From NCBI GenBank assembly GCA_934426825.1, contig CAKRYI010000009.1, forward strand, positions 1 to 64,000: a DNA stretch of 64,000 nucleotides. Direction: 5' to 3'. Below are positions 25,471 to 34,666 of the stretch, piece by piece. The DNA comes from an uncultured Acetatifactor sp. Lineage in GTDB: Bacteria; Bacillota; Clostridia; Lachnospirales; Lachnospiraceae. The notes beneath the pieces are model-generated. The model was given only the letters and a program-made list of their open reading frames with translations. It did not search any database and was not told the origin of the DNA. Position 1 is the first letter of the stretch, and every line of letters starts with the position of its first letter. The translations under genes and the position numbers were made by a program.

Positions 25471-26460
25471 ATGATTTTAGCTGAAAAAATTATTACACTG
25501 AGAAAAAAGAATGGATGGTCGCAGGAAGAACTGGCGGAGAAGGTAAATGTTTCCAGACAGTCGGTTTCCAAATGGGAAGGGGCGCAGGCGGTGCCGGATT
25601 TGGAAAAGATATTGAAACTGGCAGATTTGTTTGGCGTGACAACCGATTATTTGTTAAAGGATGAGATGGGGGAGGAGGAATACGCACCGTCTACAGCAGA
25701 GGAGAATGCGCCCATGCGCCATGTATCAATGGAAGAGGCAAACGCCTTTTTGAAAGCTAAGGAAGAAACTTCCAAGACAATAGCTTTTGCTACCTTTTTA
25801 TGTGTTCTGTCCCCGATATGTCTGCTGCTTTTGGGGGCGGCAAGTGAAAGCGCAAGATTTGCCGTTTCGGAAAATTTGGCGGGAGGTATAGGACTTACGG
25901 TGCTTTTATTGATGGTGGCGGCGGCAGTTCCGATGTTTATTACCAGCGGGGCAAAGACAAGTATGTATGCGTATCTGGAAGAGGAAGCGTTTGAAACGGA
26001 ATATGGAGTGACCGGAATGGTCAAAGAACGGCAGAAGAAGTACCGGGACACTTATACGAAGTGCAATGTAATAGGAACCTGTCTCTGCATCGTCTCTGCA
26101 ATCCCGTTACTGTGCAGTGCTTTTCTTACGCAGGATGAATTTGTGGTAGTTTCCATGGTGTGCGTAATGCTCTTTATGGTAGCAGTCGCTGTCCTCTTTT
26201 TTATCCGGGCGGGAATACGCTGGGAAAGTATGCAGAAACTGCTTCAGGAAGGGGACTATACCGTTCAGATGAAAAAGAAGAATCCGTTGACCAATGCGGT
26301 GAGCACGATTTACTGGCTATTGACTACAGCCATCTTTCTGGGGTATAGTTTTGTTACGGATGATTGGGAGAGAAGCTGGATTGTATGGCCTGTGGCGGGA
26401 GTGCTGTTTGGGGCTGTGATGATAGTGGTGAGAACTATCGACGGCAGGAAAGACAACTAG
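25471..26460 (+). CDS. Membrane-bound XRE-family regulator
   Basis: 329 residues. The N-terminal Cro/CI-type helix-turn-helix (about 5-60) reads IITLRKKNGWSQEELAEKVNVSRQSVSKWEGAQAVPDLEKI. A linker leads into several membrane spans: FATFLCVLSPICLLLLGAA, TVLLLMVAAAVPMFITSG, LCIVSAIPLLCSAFL, and two more to the C-terminus. This architecture, a DNA-binding head tied to the membrane, is frequent in Clostridia; ligands are mostly unknown. GAGGGAGAT precedes the ATG. Confidence 0.88.
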   Translation: MILAEKIITLRKKNGWSQEELAEKVNVSRQSVSKWEGAQAVPDLEKILKLADLFGVTTDYLLKDEMGEEEYAPSTAEENAPMRHVSMEEANAFLKAKEETSKTIAFATFLCVLSPICLLLLGAASESARFAVSENLAGGIGLTVLLLMVAAAVPMFITSGAKTSMYAYLEEEAFETEYGVTGMVKERQKKYRDTYTKCNVIGTCLCIVSAIPLLCSAFLTQDEFVVVSMVCVMLFMVAVAVLFFIRAGIRWESMQKLLQEGDYTVQMKKKNPLTNAVSTIYWLLTTAIFLGYSFVTDDWERSWIVWPVAGVLFGAVMIVVRTIDGRKDN

Positions 26461-26533
26461 CGGAAAATTATCCATAAACAAGAAATGTCCATAAATTTAG
26501 AAAAAATATAAAAGCAGGAAAAGAGGAAGCAAG

Positions 26534-27595
26534 ATGCAGACAGGAAGCAGCATAGCAATACCGGTAATTTTGAAAGTAGGGAATGGTGCCTTAAAAAATA
26601 TCGGCGAATATCTCAGAGCGGAGAAACTGGAAGAAGTAGTTATCTATTTCGGAAACGGTTTGATTGATATGTTCGGCATGGACGTTATGAATTCCTTAAA
26701 GCAGGAAGGCATTAACGTGCTGGAGTACAACGAATTGGACACCGTGGACATTGACGATATTATTACACTGGCATTTGCAATTCCCAACAAAGCCAAGGCA
26801 GTCATTTCCATTGGCGGCGGCAAGGTAATTGATGCCGGAAAATATGCGGCTTTTCTGCGCAACCTGCCCTTTATCAGTGTACCGACTTCCAGCTCCAGCG
26901 ACGGATTTTCCAGCGCAAGCGCTTCCCTGATTGTACATGGAAGAAGAACTTCCGTTCCGGCAAGACTGGCATACGGTATTATTGTAGACACGGAGGTTAT
27001 TCGCACGGCGCCGGTGAAATTTATTTATTCCGGAATCGGCGACATGGTATCGAAAATCACGGCTCTGTACGACTGGATATTCGAGGAGCAGCATGGCTAC
27101 AGTGTAGTCAATGATTTTGCGGTCATGATTGCCAAAAAGGCAGTCAACAGTTTTGTGAGAACACCTTACCAGAGTATTCAGGACCAGTTGTTTTTGAAGG
27201 AATTGCTGGATTCCCTGTCCATGAGCGGCATTGCAAACGAAATCGCGGGAAGCAGTGCGCCCACCAGCGGAAGCGAACATTTGATTTCCCACGCGCTGGA
27301 TAAAATTCTGGAGCACCCTCAGTTACACGGTATACAGGTCGGAATTGCTACCTATATAATGGCGAAGGTTCAGGACCATCGTTATGTGAGAGTCAACACC
27401 GTGCTTCAAGATACGGGATTTTGGGATTATGTGGCTACTCTGCAGATGAAGCGCAGCGACTTTTTGGCAGCAATCGATATGGCACCGTCCATCAAACCCC
27501 ACCGCCATACGTATCTGCATGAGGAAAAATACCGTGAAGCGGCGAAAAAACTGGTGATGGAAGACGAAGTATTGCAAAAAGTGCTTGTGGATTAA
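26534..27595 (+). CDS. Glycerol-1-phosphate dehydrogenase-like enzyme (EgsA/AraM family)
   Basis: 353 residues of the iron-type alcohol dehydrogenase fold. NAD is bound by ISIGGGKVIDAGKYAA, and SVPTSSSSDGFSSASAS matches the glycerol-1-phosphate dehydrogenase subgroup. Metal ligands are expected in GSEHLISHALD and the later histidines (LHGIQVG, KPHRHTYLHEEKY). The family reduces dihydroxyacetone phosphate to sn-glycerol-1-phosphate, the archaeal lipid backbone enantiomer; Bacillus AraM is a bacterial member. The gene stands alone and ends at a strong terminator. Substrate is inferred from family. Confidence 0.85.
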   Translation: MQTGSSIAIPVILKVGNGALKNIGEYLRAEKLEEVVIYFGNGLIDMFGMDVMNSLKQEGINVLEYNELDTVDIDDIITLAFAIPNKAKAVISIGGGKVIDAGKYAAFLRNLPFISVPTSSSSDGFSSASASLIVHGRRTSVPARLAYGIIVDTEVIRTAPVKFIYSGIGDMVSKITALYDWIFEEQHGYSVVNDFAVMIAKKAVNSFVRTPYQSIQDQLFLKELLDSLSMSGIANEIAGSSAPTSGSEHLISHALDKILEHPQLHGIQVGIATYIMAKVQDHRYVRVNTVLQDTGFWDYVATLQMKRSDFLAAIDMAPSIKPHRHTYLHEEKYREAAKKLVMEDEVLQKVLVD

Positions 27596-27606
27596 AGAAT
27601 GAGAAT

Positions 27607-27639
27607 TCCTCTCAGCTAACGGGCTGGGGGGATTTTTTT
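27607..27639 (+). terminator. Intrinsic terminator after the dehydrogenase gene
   Basis: TCCTCTCAGC pairs with GCTGGGGGGA (three wobbles) around TAACGG, followed by seven T. Confidence 0.8.
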
Positions 27640-27690
27640 GTGTACATTGTATAAAAAAACGCTTTATTTTCATGAAAAAAGATTTGCAGA

Positions 27691-27752
27691 TTTCAGTAGC
27701 GCAAAAGCAATGGTATAGTGTATAATGAAATCACAAAATAAAAACGTTTTTA
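27691..27752 (+). promoter_or_regulatory. Promoter and LacI-type operator before the GH3 gene
   Basis: TTTCAG (27691) with TATAGT (27714), spacing 17, is one possible promoter; TATAAT at 27721-27726 is an alternative -10 box. Just downstream TAAAAACGTTTTTA (27739-27752) is a perfect palindrome with a central CG, the usual form of a LacI/CcpA-family operator. Sugar-responsive repression is inferred. Confidence 0.5.
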
Positions 27753-27833
27753 GTTAATGCACGGTGTTTACTCAACAGGGAAATGAAATGGCTGTGAGAA
27801 ATATGGCGCGGTGCATGGGAGAGAGGTATAACA

Positions 27834-30251
27834 ATGGACAAGTGGACAAGAGTGAAATTTCAACCGAATCTGCCGTTAGAGCCGGGCAGATATGTGACGG
27901 CATCCAAAGAGCATATTGCACTTTCCAAGGAAGCGGCGCAGGAAGGTATGGTATTGCTGAAAAATGAGAAGAACTTGCTGCCTTTAAAGGAAGGAAGTAA
28001 GATTGCGCTGTTTGGCAAAGGAAGTTTTGACTATGTCAAAGGCGGCGGCGGAAGCGGAGACGTAAACACCGTATATGTCAGAAATCTGTATGAAGGTTTC
28101 AAACAGTTAAATACCGCGGTATCCGTCTATGAGCCGATTTCGGATTACTACCGCAAAAATGTGGAAGAGCAGTATGCAAACGGCGCGGCACCGGGAATGA
28201 CGGTGGAACCGGAGCTGACCGCAGAACAGGTAAAGAGCGCAAGGGCATTTACCGATACCGCAGTGATTACCCTCAGCCGTTTTTCCGGAGAGGGCTGGGA
28301 CCGCTCCAGTGTGGAATATGACGGCGAGTACAATCCGTGGGCAACCGAAACCAGTATGCCTAAGATTTCCGGCGTGATTTTCCCGGATGGTGATTTCTAC
28401 CTGACAAAAGCGGAAAAACAGATGATTGCTCAGGTGGAAGCGCAGTTTAACAAGATTATTGTCGTGTTGAACATCGGCGGAGTGATTGACACAAGCTGGC
28501 TGAAAGAGGACGATAAACTGTCGGCGGCACTGTTGGCATGGCAGGGCGGTATGGAAGGCGGTCTTGCGGCAGCAGAGCTTTTAACCGGCAAGGTGACACC
28601 GTCCGGCAAGCTGACAGACAGTTTTGCCGCAAGCGTGGATGATTATCCTTCCACCGCTAATTTCCATGAGTCCGTGGATTATGTGGATTATACGGATGAT
28701 ATTTATGTGGGCTACCGCTATTTTGAGACGATTCCCGGCATGGCAGAGAAAGTTTGCTATCCCTTCGGTTTCGGTCTTTCCTATACGCAGTTTTTGCTGG
28801 AGAATCATAAGGCGTGGGAGGAGAACGGCAAAGTCAAAGTTTCCGTGGAAGTAGCCAACACGGGAAAGTATGCCGGAAAAGAAGTAGTACAGGTCTATGT
28901 TTCCGCACCGCAGGGAGTGCTTGGAAAACCGGCAAAGGAATTGAAGGCGTTCCAGAAGACCCGCCTGTTGCAGCCGGGCGAAAAGCAGCTTGTGACAATG
29001 GAGTTTGACCGCGCAGCCATGGCGTCCTTTGACGACCTCGGAAAGATTGCCAAGGCAGCATTCATTTTGGAAAAAGGCGATTATGAAATCTATGTGGGTA
29101 CCGGCATTAAGGAGCTGACCAAAACAGATTTCGCAGTGAAAGTGGAAGAGAATGAGGTAGTGGAGCAGCTTTCCTCTAAAATGACTCCCACCAGCCTGAA
29201 AAAGCGTATGCTTGCGGACGGCAGCTTTGAAGAACTGCCCCAGAGCGAACCCAACGACCCCAATGCATGCATTTTCCCGAAATTAGAGCCGGGTTCCGAG
29301 GAGGCGATTGTTCCCGCTGTGAGAGGCAGGGAGCGGTATTTGATGATGCACCCTTATAAAAACGATGCACATCCTCTGATGGACGTGGTAGAGGGCAAAA
29401 TTACGCTGGACGAGTTTGTGGCACAGCTTAGCGATGACGACCTGATTCACCTTTTGGGAGGACAGCCCAACACCAGCGTTGGCAACACGTTTGGCTACGG
29501 AAATCTGCCGGAGTACGGTGTGCCCAACATTATGACGGAGGACGGTCCTGCCGGAGTGCGTATTGGCGGCGAGTGCGGAGTACATACGACTGCATGGCCC
29601 TGTGCGACTTTGCTTGCGGCTACATGGAATCCGGATTTGATTGAAAAAGTCGGTGTAGCGGGAGCCGAGGAGTTAAAAGAGAACAATCTGGCTGTATGGC
29701 TGACCCCTGCCGTGAACATTCACAGAAATCCTCTTTGCGGAAGAAACTTTGAGTATTATTCCGAGGACCCTGTGCTTGCCGGAAAAATCGGTGCCGCCAT
29801 GGTGCGTGGTATCCAGTCCCAGCATGTGGGTGCTGCCGTGAAGCATTTTGCCTGCAACAACAAGGAGACCAACCGTAAACACAGCGATTCCAAAGTGTCC
29901 GAGCGTGCGCTTAGAGAACTGTATCTGAAAGTATTTGAAATTATTGTAAAAGAATCCGACCCCTGGGTTATGATGTCCGCATACAACATGATAAACGGAC
30001 ACCGAGCTTCCGAGAATAAGGAGCTGTTGGAGGACATTCTCCGCGAGGAATGGGGCTTCAAGGGCATGGTAACCAGTGACTGGTGGACCAGAGGAGAGCA
30101 CTACAAGGAACTGAAAGCAGGAAATGACGTGAAGATGGCTTCCGGTTATCCGGAGCGTGTGAAAAAGGCTCTGGAGATGGGCGCAATTACCAGAGAGGAT
30201 TTGGTAAGATGTGCTAAACGCGTGCTTGATTTGATTATGAAGATTGATTAA
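27834..30251 (+). CDS. GH3 beta-glucosidase with permuted domain order
   Basis: 805 residues. The usual GH3 order is reversed: the C-domain comes first (EGMVLLKNEKNLLPLK, ALFGKGSFDYVKGGGGSGDV, AWQGGMEGGLAAAELLTGKV). A fibronectin-III-like domain follows (VEVANTGKYAGKEVVQVYVS). The TIM-barrel catalytic domain is last (GVPNIMTEDGPAGVR, WLTPAVNIHRNPLCGRNFEYYSEDP, AAVKHFACNN). The nucleophile is expected in GMVTSDWWTRG at about Asp749. No signal peptide is seen, so it should be cytoplasmic and act on imported oligosaccharides. This order is known in some Clostridial and yeast GH3 enzymes. It is a single gene, probably under a LacI-type operator. Confidence 0.93.
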   Translation: MDKWTRVKFQPNLPLEPGRYVTASKEHIALSKEAAQEGMVLLKNEKNLLPLKEGSKIALFGKGSFDYVKGGGGSGDVNTVYVRNLYEGFKQLNTAVSVYEPISDYYRKNVEEQYANGAAPGMTVEPELTAEQVKSARAFTDTAVITLSRFSGEGWDRSSVEYDGEYNPWATETSMPKISGVIFPDGDFYLTKAEKQMIAQVEAQFNKIIVVLNIGGVIDTSWLKEDDKLSAALLAWQGGMEGGLAAAELLTGKVTPSGKLTDSFAASVDDYPSTANFHESVDYVDYTDDIYVGYRYFETIPGMAEKVCYPFGFGLSYTQFLLENHKAWEENGKVKVSVEVANTGKYAGKEVVQVYVSAPQGVLGKPAKELKAFQKTRLLQPGEKQLVTMEFDRAAMASFDDLGKIAKAAFILEKGDYEIYVGTGIKELTKTDFAVKVEENEVVEQLSSKMTPTSLKKRMLADGSFEELPQSEPNDPNACIFPKLEPGSEEAIVPAVRGRERYLMMHPYKNDAHPLMDVVEGKITLDEFVAQLSDDDLIHLLGGQPNTSVGNTFGYGNLPEYGVPNIMTEDGPAGVRIGGECGVHTTAWPCATLLAATWNPDLIEKVGVAGAEELKENNLAVWLTPAVNIHRNPLCGRNFEYYSEDPVLAGKIGAAMVRGIQSQHVGAAVKHFACNNKETNRKHSDSKVSERALRELYLKVFEIIVKESDPWVMMSAYNMINGHRASENKELLEDILREEWGFKGMVTSDWWTRGEHYKELKAGNDVKMASGYPERVKKALEMGAITREDLVRCAKRVLDLIMKID

Positions 30252-30261
30252 AAAAAGATAT

Positions 30262-30323
30262 TGCAATTTTTTCAAAACCAATTATAATGTTAGTTAGCTA
30301 ACAAGTCTGTTAGTTAACTAACA
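30262..30323 (+). promoter_or_regulatory. Promoter with two MarR-type operators
   Basis: TTGCAA (30262-30267) and TATAAT (30284-30289), spacing 16. Immediately after the -10 lie GTTAGTTAGCTAAC (30290-30303) and the perfect palindrome GTTAGTTAACTAAC (30310-30323), spaced 20 bp centre to centre. A bound MarR dimer here would block transcription of its own gene and the exporter. Confidence 0.8.
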
Positions 30324-30359
30324 TTTTTTTATGGAACTCGCAGGAAAAGGAGCAGAAGT

Positions 30360-30800
30360 ATGGCTTGGGGTGACAAAAGTATTGGATTTACAATCAAATG
30401 TGTGAACAATCAGATTCGCAGAAAAATGGACAGTACTCTGGACGCGGAAGGGTTTACCGACCTCTGTGGGATTCAGGCTCCGGTGGTGGGATTTATTTAC
30501 GACAGGAGCAGGACGCAGGATGTTTTTCAGAGGGACATTGAGAAGGAATTTAACATACGCAGGTCTACGGCAACCGTACTGCTCCAGAATCTGGAGCAGA
30601 AGGGATTTATAGAGCGGGTTTCCGTGGAACAGGATGCCAGACTGAAAAAGATACTGCTCACCGAAAAAGCAGTCGAGAGAAATCAGGAAATCCGCAGTGC
30701 CATTGACCGGTTCAATGCCGGACTGGAGAGAGGACTGACGGAGGAGGAACGCATTGAATTTTTCCGCATTATGGATAAGATAACGGAGAATTTAAAATGA
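30360..30800 (+). CDS. MarR-family regulator of the ABC exporter
   Basis: 146 residues with a winged helix-turn-helix: IEKEFNIRRSTATVLLQNLEQKGFIERVSVEQDARLKKILLTEKA. Helices at both ends (IKCVNNQIRRKMDSTL and ERIEFFRIMDKITENL) form the dimer interface. It is first in a probable operon with the two exporter genes and has two palindromic operators at its own promoter. Autorepression relieved by a toxic ligand is therefore the likely mode. The ligand is unknown. Confidence 0.92.
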   Translation: MAWGDKSIGFTIKCVNNQIRRKMDSTLDAEGFTDLCGIQAPVVGFIYDRSRTQDVFQRDIEKEFNIRRSTATVLLQNLEQKGFIERVSVEQDARLKKILLTEKAVERNQEIRSAIDRFNAGLERGLTEEERIEFFRIMDKITENLK

Positions 30801-30884
30801 CAATCCGGGGGAAAAATCTAAAACAACAAGCAAAGCCTTAATTAATAAATTTAGAAATAAAAGAAATGGGAAAGGATGAGAACA

Positions 30885-32636
30885 ATGTTAAAGACATTAT
30901 TAAAACAGGTGAAAGCGTTTAAAACCGATTCCATCAAAACACCGCTTTTTATGATTTTGGAAGTGGTGATGGAGACCGTGATACCGCTTTTGATGGCGTC
31001 CATCATTGACGACGGCGTGGAAGCGGGAAACATGCGCCACATCTACATCGTGGGACTGTGCATGGTGGGGGCGGCTGCAGTCGGATTGTTTGCCGGCATT
31101 ATGGGTGGAAAATACGGCGCAAGGGCCTCAGCAGGATTTGCCAAAAATCTGAGAGAGGCAATGTATGAAAATATCCAGACATTTTCATTTTCCAACATTG
31201 ACAAATTTTCCACAGCCGGACTTGTGACCCGTATGACAACGGATGTCACCAACCTGCAGAACGCATATCAGATGATTTTGCGCATGTGTACCAGAGCGCC
31301 GGCAAGTTTGATTTGTGCCATGACGATGGCATTTTTTATCAATGCCAAAATTGCAAGCATATATCTTGCTGCCGTTATTTTCTTAAGTTTCTTTTTGGGA
31401 CTGATTATGAGAGCGGCGATGAAATACTTTAATCAGGTGTTCAAAAAATATGACGATATGAATGCCAGTGTGCAGGAAAACATCGCGGCACAGCGTGTGG
31501 TAAAAGCGTATGTACGCGAGGACTACGAGACCGACAAGTTCCACAAAGCAAGTGAGAATATCTGTCGGATGTTTACCAAGGCAGAATCTGTGCTGACCTA
31601 CAACTCACCGCTCATGCAGTTTACCGTGTATTCCTGTATTCTCGGTATCAGCTGGCTTGGGGCAAAAATGATTGTCGCAAACAGCCTGACCACCGGTGAA
31701 CTGATGAGCCTGTTGGCTTACTGCATGAACATCCTCATGAGCCTGATGATGCTTTCCATGATTTTTGTTATGGTGACCCTGAGTATGGCGAGTGCCCGCA
31801 GAATCGGGGAGGTGCTTGAGGAAAAGCCTGACCTTGCGAATCCGGAAAAACCCGATTTTGTTGTGCCGGACGGAAGCATACGCTTTGAAAACGTGACGTT
31901 CCGCTACAATAAAAATAGTGAGCGCCCCATTTTGGAGCATATCAATTTAGACATTAAATCCGGTGAAACCATCGGTATTCTGGGCGGAACGGGAAGCTCA
32001 AAGACCAGTCTGGTCAATCTGATAAGCCGTCTGTATGACGTTTCCGAGGGAACGGTGTATGTGGGCGGAAAGGACGTCAGAGGCTATGATTTGGAAGTCC
32101 TCAGAAATGAGGTGGCGGTTGTCTTACAGAAAAATGTGCTTTTCAGCGGAACCATTCTGGAAAATCTCCGCTGGGGGGACGAGAACGCCACGGAGGAAGA
32201 GTGCATGCGCGCCTGCAAACTGGCATGTGCGGATGAATTTATTGAAAAAATGCCGGAGAAATACAACACCTATATCGAGCAGGGCGGCAGCAACGTGTCC
32301 GGCGGACAGAAACAGAGACTTTGTATTGCAAGGGCGCTTTTGAAAAAACCGAAGATTCTGATTCTGGACGACAGCACCAGTGCGGTGGACACCGCTACAG
32401 ACAGTAAAATCAGGAAGGCATTTGCCACGGAGATTCCGGGAACAACTAAGCTGATTATTGCCCAGCGTATTTCCAGTATTCAGGACGCGGACAGAATTAT
32501 TGTGATGGATGACGGACGTGTGGAAGGCGTGGGAACCCACGAAGAACTGTTAGCTTCCAATACCATTTACCGCGAGGTCTACGAGGCGCAGACCGGCGGA
32601 AACGGCGATTTTGATGAAAACGGAGGTGAGGCATAA
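30885..32636 (+). CDS. Heterodimeric ABC exporter subunit with degenerate ATP site
   Basis: About 583 residues: six membrane spans (residues 15-310) and a nucleotide-binding domain. Walker A reads ILGGTGSSKTSL, with Ser in place of the last Gly; the signature is NVSGGQKQRLCIARAL. Walker B ends LILDDSTSAVDT, with Asp replacing the catalytic Glu. This subunit thus forms the degenerate site expected in heterodimers such as BmrCD. I prefer ATG at 30885 because AAAGGATGAG is better spaced from it than from ATG at 30876. Its TAA shares a base with the ATG of the partner gene, indicating coupled translation. Substrate is unknown; drug or toxin export is likely. Confidence 0.92.
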   Translation: MLKTLLKQVKAFKTDSIKTPLFMILEVVMETVIPLLMASIIDDGVEAGNMRHIYIVGLCMVGAAAVGLFAGIMGGKYGARASAGFAKNLREAMYENIQTFSFSNIDKFSTAGLVTRMTTDVTNLQNAYQMILRMCTRAPASLICAMTMAFFINAKIASIYLAAVIFLSFFLGLIMRAAMKYFNQVFKKYDDMNASVQENIAAQRVVKAYVREDYETDKFHKASENICRMFTKAESVLTYNSPLMQFTVYSCILGISWLGAKMIVANSLTTGELMSLLAYCMNILMSLMMLSMIFVMVTLSMASARRIGEVLEEKPDLANPEKPDFVVPDGSIRFENVTFRYNKNSERPILEHINLDIKSGETIGILGGTGSSKTSLVNLISRLYDVSEGTVYVGGKDVRGYDLEVLRNEVAVVLQKNVLFSGTILENLRWGDENATEEECMRACKLACADEFIEKMPEKYNTYIEQGGSNVSGGQKQRLCIARALLKKPKILILDDSTSAVDTATDSKIRKAFATEIPGTTKLIIAQRISSIQDADRIIVMDDGRVEGVGTHEELLASNTIYREVYEAQTGGNGDFDENGGEA

Positions 32637-34567
32637 TGGCACAGGCAAAACCGATAAAGGGTCCTATGGGACCGGGACGCAGACCCATGGGAAGCAAGAG
32701 AATTGAAAATCCCGGCAAAGTTTTCAAACGGTTAATGCAGTACATTCTGAAAAAGTACAGCATACATTTTTGCATTGTGTTTCTATGTATTATTATCAGC
32801 GTTCTGGCAAGCGTGCAGGGAACCCTCTTTTTACAGACTTTGATTGACGACTATATTATGCCCATGCTGGGACAGGAGACCCCGGATTTTACAAATCTGC
32901 TCCATGAAATTATCCGTGTGGGCGTCATTTACTTCGTAGGAGTGCTGGCAACCTTTGCCTACAACCGGATTATGGTAACGGTGACGCAGGGAACGCTGAA
33001 AAGTTTCAGGGACGATATGTTTGCCCATATGGAGAAACTTCCTATTAAATATTTTGACACCCACTCCCACGGCGATATTATGTCTATTTATACCAACGAT
33101 ACCGACACGTTAAGGCAGATGGTGAGCCAGAGTATTCCCCAGGTTCTCTCCAGTGCCATTACCGTTGTGAGTGTGCTTGTCAGCATGCTGATTCTGAATG
33201 TTCCGCTTACGATTGTCACCCTGCTTATGGTCGGCGTTATCACCTATACCACCAAGGTTATCGGCGGCAAGAGCGGCACCTATTTTGTGAAACAGCAGAA
33301 GGATATAGGAAAACTCAACGGCTATATCGAGGAGATGATGGAGGGACAGAAGGTTGTCAAGGTATTCTGCCATGAGGAAAAGGCGTTACAGGGCTTTAAA
33401 GAATTAAACGACGGGCTGTTTGACAGCTCCTACAATGCCAATAAATTTGCGAACCTGATGGGACCGATTAACGGTCAGTTGGGCAATATCAGCTATGTGC
33501 TCTGCGCCATTATCGGCGGATTGCTTGCTCTGAACGGAGTCGGCGGATTTACCTTGGGCGGACTCGCCAGCTTCTTAACTTTTAACAAGAGCTTCAATAT
33601 GCCCATCAGTCAGGTGAGCCAGCAGTTTAACAGTATCATCATGGCTCAGGCGGGCGCAAAGAGGGTATTTGACTTATTGGATGAAAAGCCGGAGGTGGAC
33701 GAGGGCTATGTCACTTTGGTACGCGCAAAAAAGGTGGACGGAAAGATTGTGGAATGCCCGGAGAGAACCGGCATGTGGGCATGGAAGCATGTGCATCAGG
33801 CAGACGGCAGTGTGGAATATGTGGAGCTGAAGGGCGAAGTCGTATTCAATGACGTGGATTTCGGCTACAATGATGAAAAAATTGTGCTCCACAACGTAAA
33901 ACTGTTCGCAAACCCCGGACAGAAGATTGCATTTGTCGGCTCCACCGGAGCGGGCAAGACCACCATTACCAACCTGATTAACCGTTTCTATGACATACAG
34001 GACGGTAAAATCCGCTACGACGGCATTAATATTAATAAGATAAAAAAAGCGGATTTGCGGCGTTCTCTTGGAATCGTGCTGCAGGATACCCATTTGTTCA
34101 CGGCAACGGTAATGGAAAATATCCGTTTCGGTAAGCTGGAGGCGACGGACGAGGAGGTCATTGCGGCGGCAAAACTGGCGAATGCGGACGGATTTATCCG
34201 GCAGCTGCCGGAGGGCTACCAGACCGTGCTTACCGGGGACGGAGCCAACTTAAGTCAGGGACAGAGACAGCTTCTTGCCATTGCAAGGGCAGCGGTGGCA
34301 GACCCGCCCGTGCTGATATTAGACGAGGCAACCAGTTCCATTGATACCCGTACTGAGAAAATTGTTCAGGACGGCATGGATAAGCTGATGAGCGGAAGAA
34401 CCACTTTTGTGATTGCGCACAGACTGTCCACCGTGCGCAACAGCGATTGTATCATGGTATTGGAGCAGGGCCGCATTATTGAGCGCGGAACCCATGAGGA
34501 ACTGATAGAGCAGAAAGGAAAATACTACCAGCTTTACACCGGAAAAAATGCACCTGTTATGGAATAA
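32636..34567 (+). CDS. Heterodimeric ABC exporter subunit with canonical ATP site
   Basis: 643 residues: a Pro/Gly-rich N-terminal tail (KGPMGPGRRPMGSKR), six spans and an ATPase domain. Walker A is VGSTGAGKTTI and Walker B is LILDEATSSIDT with the catalytic Glu; the signature is LSQGQRQLLAIARAA. A longer linker (ERTGMWAWKHVHQADGSVEY) lies before the ATPase domain. It is the partner of the preceding gene, overlapping by one base. Confidence 0.93.
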   Translation: MAQAKPIKGPMGPGRRPMGSKRIENPGKVFKRLMQYILKKYSIHFCIVFLCIIISVLASVQGTLFLQTLIDDYIMPMLGQETPDFTNLLHEIIRVGVIYFVGVLATFAYNRIMVTVTQGTLKSFRDDMFAHMEKLPIKYFDTHSHGDIMSIYTNDTDTLRQMVSQSIPQVLSSAITVVSVLVSMLILNVPLTIVTLLMVGVITYTTKVIGGKSGTYFVKQQKDIGKLNGYIEEMMEGQKVVKVFCHEEKALQGFKELNDGLFDSSYNANKFANLMGPINGQLGNISYVLCAIIGGLLALNGVGGFTLGGLASFLTFNKSFNMPISQVSQQFNSIIMAQAGAKRVFDLLDEKPEVDEGYVTLVRAKKVDGKIVECPERTGMWAWKHVHQADGSVEYVELKGEVVFNDVDFGYNDEKIVLHNVKLFANPGQKIAFVGSTGAGKTTITNLINRFYDIQDGKIRYDGININKIKKADLRRSLGIVLQDTHLFTATVMENIRFGKLEATDEEVIAAAKLANADGFIRQLPEGYQTVLTGDGANLSQGQRQLLAIARAAVADPPVLILDEATSSIDTRTEKIVQDGMDKLMSGRTTFVIAHRLSTVRNSDCIMVLEQGRIIERGTHEELIEQKGKYYQLYTGKNAPVME

Positions 34568-34666
34568 GGAATTTGCTCTTTTGTACTGGAAAAAACTGTA
34601 ATGGAGTGTTATAATAAAAATAGGTTTTGTACTAGAGTTAAGGCACCATTAAGGAGGGAAGTACAA

